A stretch of 64,000 nt of DNA. Origin: Ceriagrion tenellum (taxonomy: Eukaryota > Arthropoda > Insecta > Odonata > Coenagrionidae). The stretch spans positions 8,680,001-8,744,000 of the forward strand of contig OY720632.1 of NCBI GenBank assembly GCA_963169105.1, given 5' to 3'. Positions 24,501-33,500 of this stretch are shown here, piece by piece. A program made the translations under genes and the position numbers. The notes under the pieces were generated by a model. That model made no database searches and was not told the DNA's origin. It saw nothing but the letters and a program-made list of their open reading frames with translations. How positions within the stretch are numbered: position 1 is the first letter of the stretch; the number at the start of each line of letters is the position of its first letter.

Positions 24501-27500
24501 TCTGCAAGTTTACCCCGAAGTTTGTATCGGGAAATCTGTAAATAGGGTATTATTAGGCAAACAACTATGATAAAAGTATGCCTATTAACCCCATAGTTAT
24601 CATTTTTCCACGATTATTCCTTTGGCTACACATTAAAAATCTTGAGGAATTTGATGCTCGAGGGTATTCATGTGCACAAGCTACGAGATTATCGATAAAA
24701 ACAGGGAATGAATTAATGAGAAGAGAAGAATACAAGGGTAATGGATTCACGGCTTACCTTCTCAAGCAGGTACCAAGCACCGACCAGAGTGCAGCATGCA
24801 AGGCAGACCACATCATGCGAAGTGAAGCAGTAACTAATGATCTCTCGCCCCTCCCCAGATGCTCCCGACTCTTCTCCCCTGTCTAGCTGGGCAAAGTGGA
24901 TGCGGTATGGAACGTTGGGGATTGCTGCAGGTACCAGCGATGAGATAACAGGACTGAAATCAATAAGGGGAATACTTTCAAGAAACCACATAATTCAGCC
25001 TTTGGCAAAACTTATCTAAAAACAAGGAGGCAGACTTGGGACAGATATTTCCAAGAATTTCTCTAATCAAGAGTTTATTTTCATTTTTAAGCTTTTTGAT
25101 CCATTTTCCCCAATTTTTTAAGCCTATTGCATGCTAACACAGCCAACCTTGGTCTATTTTCTTCAATGCAATGACTGACGACTTGCGACTCATCAACACC
25201 TGTATTTTTGCACATTTCTATGCCCACAAAAAACGATTAACAGGAGGAATTGGGGCCCCTGTCGGTGGTGATTATGGGGCTATCACTACCCGCAATGAAT
25301 TTGATTACAGACCAATTTTTTTCACAAAAACTACCAACTTCAAAATAATGGTATCATATTTATCTGGGTGTTCCCAAAGTTATTAAGGCCTGGATACCCA
25401 ACACATAATCCTGTATTTGAGTTAATGCATGAATGCACTTCTGCTTTCATTTCCTCAATGTACATTAACAAGGTCAATCACCATGGTTACACAGTGAATG
25501 ATCTCACACAAGTTTTCATGAATTTTCCAGGAACACATTATCCTATTGATTTGCTTTTTCTTTACAGAGCTCAACATTTGAACATTTTTAACAGTCATTG
25601 GCTACTGGAAATCAGACAATATTTGTACAAATACCACCTCTGTTTTCATAAGTGGCTGTTCCTCAGACAAAAGATACACAAATGGACTTATAATGTTCCA
25701 ATAAATAATTCTGGCTTAATATTTAATAGGAATTCTTGTAGCTATGTTTGGCCTACTTTTTAATTCTTAGTTTACAGAGTTGAAGTAGGACGAATGAAGT
25801 GGATCATAAGTAAGCTGAGGACATTGCCTAAAATGCCTATTTTTTCTTTTACTTAGGAAACCAATTTTATGAAGTTATAAGTCCATTTAGGATCATTTAT
25901 GGCAAAATTAAGGCAATTTGTTAGTGCCTAAAAATGCCCAATTTACCTGTTTGTGCCTTTTTCTGCTGATATCGCCTATTTAAGGGCCTAAAAAAGCAAT
26001 ATTCTTCTCAACGTCACCAAACTTCTCTTTAGTGCTGAGCTAGTCTGTTATTTCAGTTTCTTTTATAATCTATCAAGGTTGAAATAATGTCAATAGACAT
26101 ACATAAAGAAAAATCATCCTAAGTATTATTATATAAAGTAGAAAAACAACTACTGTAATTTTACCTGATGCGTACATGCGATGGTTTCAATTGCCAAATA
26201 CATGTTTTTGAAGGCACAACTCAGTATTGCTGACTTTCAAGAGATGCTGCCCGAAGTTGCTCTGCCTTCACAGCCATTACTGATATTATGGAGAACATGG
26301 CTAAATACTGCATTATACTCTGCAGGTAAAATTAGTGAAATACATGAGGTATTTGACAGGAATAATGTGTGCCTCCAATACATCAGTTCGAACGACTTTT
26401 TCACCCACTTAAAGGGACACTTTTGTAACCAATTTTGCTCATCTTTTATACTAAGTGTCAATTCTGTCCATAAGAAAATTAAGCCATAATTGCGCATGAG
26501 TAGGTTTTCTGTAGGCAACAGAATATCTACGATATATGAAGAAGAAGCAAACTGAATTCTCGAATCCGAAGCTGCAGAGTTGAATCTTGTTGTCAAAGGA
26601 GATCCTACGTTTATCAGATGCAATTTTGGTTAACTGACATCAACCATGTCATCGCTGGAGGCAAGAGAACTACTTGAAACAGCTACAGAGAAAATCTGAA
26701 CTGTGGAGGGTGACCTTTTTGATATACCAAGTGATGTGGAAAAATCCATTGCTCAAGAATTTAAGACGTTATGCAGAGAAACCCTGGATTGGAATACATT
26801 AGTAAGGTTGAAGACATTTTATGAGGAAATTATATAGCTCTAATACTTAAGAAGAGTCCATTAGAACTGTTATTGTTGCTGAGATATATTACCAAAAAGT
26901 TCGAATTTTTCTTATTAGGGAAATAAATTTTACGAAGACAGAAATCCATTCAGGGCAATTTATAACGAAAAAATCAGTTGTTACTTCAGTCAAATGCCAA
27001 TTTAATCGCTTTGGGCCTTTTTATGCTTATATTGCCGATGTGAAGGTCTTAAATTGCAAGAATTACTTACCGTCCCAAATTTTTATTTCCACATCTACAA
27101 AAGGACAAGTTATGCAATGGAACCCTGGTTGGGAAGATATTCAGAAAATTGCAGACATTTTACCAGGGACTTCGGTTTCTCCAGGACCAAAGATGTTAGG
27201 AGAAGAGCTTCATCATTTAAGTATTGCCCTATCACCTTGTGTGAGGTTGAGAGTTCATTTTCATACTATAGAAATATCCTGACACTTTTGGCATCAGTTT
27301 ATAGGAGAATATTCAGAGAAATATGTTGTTGTAAATTGTAAATAACTTAAAACCTTTAAAACCAAGTAAACCTTTTGTATTTTATGTTTCTTCAATTTTT
27401 AAGCTAATTTTATTTGGAGTTTTATCCTGTTTCCTCTCCATCAGTTTTACTGAAAAGTAATTGTGTATTTCAGCTCAAGATTAAAATTTCAGATGCTTCT

Positions 27501-30500
27501 TTGCAGCAATAAGCTGCATTATGTTTCTAGCCGGCCACAGTGGTGGCGGATTGAAGTCTTTGCCTGCTAATCTTGGAATTATAGGTTCGAGTGGTTCAGA
27601 TTTCACCACCTAAGGCATAGATGTATGTCAAATTCTGTTTGTATGCTCCCTAGAAAACTTGATAACAGGCTTAGTCTATTGGGATTCCAGGGCCAATAGA
27701 ATCGTCCAAAGTGAAAAAAATATTTTAAGCACCTATTTTAAGTGCCTATTTTGAAATTTTTAGTGCCTAAATGTCCTCAGCTTAATCATAAGCATATTTA
27801 AAACTTAGCATTATGATTATTATGAAACAATGAAGAATGAAAAAGTTATACTTTTTTCATTATGATAGAAATTTATAACACAAATATTAATCATACTTAA
27901 CATGATTTGATTACTGGTTTTTTCTGTCCATATTTCTTTAATTCTAGCAATGTAACATAACCTCATCAATGCTGTTTTTAAAAATGTGGGCAATCACACA
28001 TCCTTGTTTCTCAATTATGAAATAACTCCTTAACAATTTCATAGGTACAGTTGCAGCTGAAGTATCTTATTTTGCTATTGCTAGAAGTATCTTATTTTGC
28101 TATGACGAGGCAGATGATATTATGTCAAACTTATGTAAAATATTATGTAAAATACATATCGCATTATTCAAAAAGAATTAGAGCTGGAAGAACTGCCTGC
28201 TCCACATGGAAATTTAAAGTTGAAGCCAAGCGCTACTTGGTATGAATGAAGCAGCAGCTAAATGTAAATTGTGTTCATCAAGTTTCTTTAAGTGAAACCA
28301 GTTGGCAAGACCACAGGCACAGCATTTACCAGAGGAGGGGGGTGTTGGAGGAACAATCCACCCATCCACTGCATAATGCCCCTTGCTGAGATCAGGGCTT
28401 AAACTTGTCCTTGAGCTCCAAGTAAGAACCTGAACAGCATGCTTGATAAAGTTCAGCTACGATACCCTGCTCAGATATTTGTTGATTTTTGAATAGCTGA
28501 ACAGCACGCTGTTCAGATGTTCAAATGAACTTGAAAAGGTATGTTAGCCTGATGCTATTCCCATTGGAAATTATCCACTCACTCTTAACCAATATGTGGG
28601 ATGGCTGATTGATTGGTGGTGGTAGATTCTAAGGAAAATAAAAATGAAATGCAGTTTTATTCACATTTCTGAGGTCACGAATCGTGCAATTAAGTGAAAA
28701 TTTTAGTTCAACATGGGAAATTCATTCTTGAGTTAGAGTCGAATATTGAGAAAGATGGAGGAAACTAAGTTATTCTACAATAAAGGTATTTTAAGCACTC
28801 TTATGCTTCATCCACTCAACTAAGGCATCATCCAACCTGGACACAAAATGAAGAAAAGCCATTCATTGTCATGTACTTTGCTAAATAAAGATATTAAACA
28901 ATAATTCTTCTCCATTTTGATACAACATTTTGCTGAATGGAGATGATAATAAAACTTAACACCAAGAAACCGAGTGTTCATTCTAGAAGTGATATCTGCC
29001 TGGAGTTTGCATCACATATATTTAATTACATATTATTATAAAATTTCCTTAGATATGATTGCCCATTGGCAATAAGTAGAGAGAAAACCACTGTATCACT
29101 TCTGCACATCATAATCTATTGTTTTGTGGTAGAAGGCATTTTCATATTTTTTCTCATCCTTACTTTTTGACTGATTATTTTTATCAACCTGAGGCCAATA
29201 TTTTCAATTACTTTCTAGGAAGAAAAATCCCTTTTCTAAATATTAGAAAACTTGCATGGCATAAACTTCATTTCATAAATTTACAGATGCATTTTTGGAA
29301 CTTCGACTGTTGGGACTAGCTACACATATTTCAATCATGGTGCATTTGAGATAGTTACCGGCGGCATATAGTGAAGACATTTTATTTAGCCATGTCGCTT
29401 TGTAGTGGAAAACAAGGTTATTATTCAATACATCATTCTACACATTACCCATTAACTATTTCATACTCAAACCTACCAGGCATAAAAAGGTTATAAATTC
29501 ATTGCATCAGTGCTCTCTCCCTAGTTCTGCCTAAGTTAAGTAGGCATATCAAGAAACATGATAGTTTAAGTCTTTTTTGAAAATATTTCCTATGAGTTTT
29601 GATTTACGGCCAGAATTTGAAAATCATGAGTATAATCTTTATAGCAGAGAATCTAGGAAGAAATACAAGGTAGGGCTCGATGAGTTATCATGGCCAATGG
29701 CAGTGTCGAAAATGTACACCAAATGAATCCATTCAAAAGCAAAGCAGGATATTTTGGCCTTGCCGCACTATTTTGTCATATCTTGAAAAGATATTACAGA
29801 ATATATAAGGAAAATGTCTACCAAGCCAAGTTTGGCTTGGGTGCAAGTGACATATTAGAGTTACTCCATATTATATCTGAACCTACTCTTCATTATAAAT
29901 TGTTATATTTTAGCACTTAATAGACTTATGTAATTAACTTTTTAAATCAAAATTAATGTTGTACCACAGTGACTATCTGATTATAACAGGACTGAAAAGT
30001 GTGCATTACATTGAATGACACTAAGGCAACTGGGATAAAGCCAAAAGGATCATGGAATAATCTCTCCAACGTTGGAGTGTCCACCCATAAATATTCTGCA
30101 TTTCCACTCCATACAGTATGACGTTTCAGTAACAAAGAGAAAAAAATAGCCACCACACAGCCTCACGCTTCTCAAAGGTGATGTGTATAGACTGCAAGGC
30201 TATCAAGAGCCACATGAGCTTAAAAGGTGAGATGATAAAAATAATGATTCGCTGGATTATTTCTTAGAATATTCACTCTAATGAAGTATGAGACACAATA
30301 TAAACAATAGAAAAATAAATCAGTCGTCAAATAAGCAAATTAAAATATAAATTAGAAAAATAAACAGCAATTCCTGATGACAATTATTGTAAATGTGGGT
30401 TGCATAACTGTCCCTAGGATAATGAAATCGCCCAAGGTTGCAAAATTGCTACATTATTTTTTTATTGTTCCAATTATTCTAAGTGCCCATCTTTACACAA

Positions 30501-33500
30501 TGTCTTATTTAGTATGTACAGGGTTTGTTTAAAAAGTAATGAGATCAAATTTGGGGGAAAAAATGCATTTATGATATCGCTATGTTTCAAATTCTTTGAA
30601 ATGGGACACTTTGGCATTAACACACTTCTGCCGAAGAGTTACTCATTCTTGGAAGGCACCCTGGAAGTCCCTTTCCAGAATGTCCTTCAAGCAGTGTGTC
30701 AAACCTGATTTGAACACTGCTACGGTCCCATCGTGTTGTCCTTCGAGGGCTGTCTTCACTTGGGGGAGCAGGAAACAGTGCACCAGGGCCACATTGGGAA
30801 TTTATGGGAGCTAGGGAAGCATTGCAGTGCCGTTCTGGACCAGACAGTCATTGACCACGATTGCTTTATGCTAAGTGCATTTTGACGCTGACTTCCCCCT
30901 CCATCAAACCTTCCTGGATCGAGTTGACACCAATTTTCTCATTTGCAATTCCTCAGTTATGATAGTGTGCACAGTCATTTTATCAATGCCTACGTAGTCT
31001 GTGATCATCCCAGCTCTTAACAGTCAGTCTGAGTTCAACACATCTTGCACACTGTCCTCATTTCTGCAGGTGGACAGGCATCCTGCACGGGATTCATATT
31101 CTACACCCTCTTGGCCGTCTTGGAAGCAATTGCGCCATCTCAAAACAGCAGCTTTTGATAGGCTTTCACTTCTGAACACTTACTGGATTATAGCCAATGT
31201 CTCCATAGCTGATTTTCTGAGTCCTATGCAGAATTTGATGGCATAGCAATGCTCAACAGAACACTGCATTATCAAGCTTCAACCAAGCCCATAGACAGGG
31301 GCACACTAAAACAATGATAAGAATCGCACAGAAGCTCGTAGGCAAATGATGCCAGGTGCGTTTTGTAGCTGACTTCACCCTACATTGAACTGTAACAACC
31401 AGTCGTACCACAAAAATATTAGGTCTCATTACTTTTTATACAAACCCTGTATAAAAGAGGAATCAAAGGAAAAAAATACCTATTTATATACATGATTTAT
31501 TGACTTGGCCAGTAATGGAATACGTGAAGTATACACAGATTGTGAAATCATAGCAATGACAAAATGGAAAAGGTTGAGGTGGGTTGGATATGCATGCAGG
31601 AGGGAAGAAGAGTCAACCCATAGGATAGTTTTTTTTATGGCAAACCACTGGGAATGCTGAGACTTAGATGGAGACCAAAAGGGACATCAGGAAAGTTAAG
31701 GTGAATGGATGGAAAATAGACAAGAGGTGGTGGCAAGTTAAAGGTGAGGCCAAAAATCTACTATGGATTCAGTAGACACATAAGTAAGGTAATGTTTTGT
31801 TCCCCAGGGGGCATATTGTGACAACTCAAGTGAAAGGTTGCTTCATTACTAAAAAAAATATGAAACGAAGGGTTCACCTTCGAATAGCCCCAGGATGGTA
31901 AGCTTCTTAGCAAGCAGTAATTCAAATGGTTTCAAATGAACAAGTCTACTGAGTGCACACCAGATATAACATTGTAAGATCAAAAGCTTATATCTTATTT
32001 ATGATCTTACAATGTTACAACTTACAGCTGAGTTTTGAACTTGTGTGGTCTCTGGTAAAACACTTCCAAGGTTCCTTCCAAACTTACAGCAGTTCAGGAG
32101 TTTTTCTCTTACAGAGACACCCAGAGTCTTGAAACTGTCAAAACCACTGTCCAATTTTATTCTGAGATTGTTAAGTTTTGTCATAAAAAAACGTACTACT
32201 CAGTGACAGCTAAATTGGCTCTTGCAAACTAAGAGTGAAGAATGCTTAACATTAAAGATAAATCCAATTTGTCAATGAAATCAAACAAAATCTAATAATT
32301 CATACATTTTAGTCATCCAGATGGCCATTGACAGGGAGTGTTCAAATCTCATAAACATGTGCATTCAAGGACAGGAACATAATTTTCTTAGGTTTCATTG
32401 ACTATTTGGATTTATCTTTAAAATTACTTGTCAATCGCTCTCATATTGAAAAGTGCAAAATGCCTCCAGCTGAGGTGAGTCACCACTGTCTGAGTGAACA
32501 AGTGAATAAGCGATGAGGGGAGATAGGCAATAGACCTTGATGGCAACTATTCATCACTTGGGGGACTTCCGAAGAGATTTTCAAAATCAATGCATTCCTT
32601 TTGTATGTCCAGGTTTGTATAGTGATACAACTCCTAGACAACACAACTCAGAGAACTTCATCAGTGAACTTGTAGTTTGATCCCTTGAGGAGGAACGTAC
32701 CTGAGAAGATGTGAGAGGGCGAGAATCCCAAGGAAGAAGAAATAACCCGTGAGAAGTAAGTTGATGTGTGCTTTGGAAAACACCTGAAAAATACAGAAAT
32801 ATCCAGTAGAATTACATTGCTAAAATATTTCAAGAAATACTTACTTATTCTACATTTAGACTTTGAGCAATCATTGTTACAGTGAAGATTTAAATAATTA
32901 AAAGAATGACTTGTGTAGAGTCAAACACAATTTTTAGATTAAAAAATTTTGTCTTGAAAAGTTGCCTTATACATGAGTATATACGGAAAATCTTATCTAT
33001 TATCACTGAGTAAACATTTCCTTTATCAATTTTTGGTTTCCATTTAAAATGGTCATCTAGGGATGCCAAATGCATGCTATTGGATTATAATTACAGTTTA
33101 GTACTGTTATCTGCCATGGTATTCCAACTGATTTGCATAACTATTTTTTAGAGTTATTATTTGAGTAATGTGATGGTTATTTCTTTAAGGAACGCTTAGG
33201 GTGTTTTTCCACAATCCCAATCATCCCATTGGGAATACATGTGGTTTACTCTCTAACCTACAAATTTACAACTCAGTTACAACACAAAGTAACAACAGAA
33301 ATACAATTAATAGTACTGATATATAATAATAATACAATCTAGGGAAAGCACAAGACAGTGATTAAATGAAAGCTGTCTCAGGATGCAACATATTTACATT
33401 TGCATGTAGGAATGATAGCCTCTTGAAATATGCACTAACCTGGAAGAAACAGTAAAGTCCAAACAGGGCTGCACTCGCTATCAACGGAAACATGGCTGCA

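Larger units (their letters stand above)
18577..24757 (-). other. Spp intron 4
   Basis: This 6.2-kb intron holds repeat copy B (18665-18792), a hAT element (19524-21328), a LINE ORF1 fragment (21370-21850), a Penelope-like fragment (21930-22310) with a hammerhead-like motif, a GC-rich island (22960-23650) and a palindrome (23916-23936). 18800-19520 and 23940-24750 are AT-rich with nothing recognised. Confidence 0.65.
24954..32700 (-). other. Spp intron 3
   Basis: This 7.7-kb intron holds a hAT element (25811-27784) with a nested tRNA-like repeat, a deleted mariner (30519-31449) and a palindrome (31967-32017). 24954-25800, 27800-30510 and 31450-31960 are AT-rich and I recognise nothing in them; open frames at 25368-25763 and 29690-29920 look like chance. 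Confidence 0.65.

Noticed and set aside
25368..25763. 131-residue plus-strand open frame
   Set aside because: No motif; it lies between Spp exon 4 and a hAT element and reads like chance.
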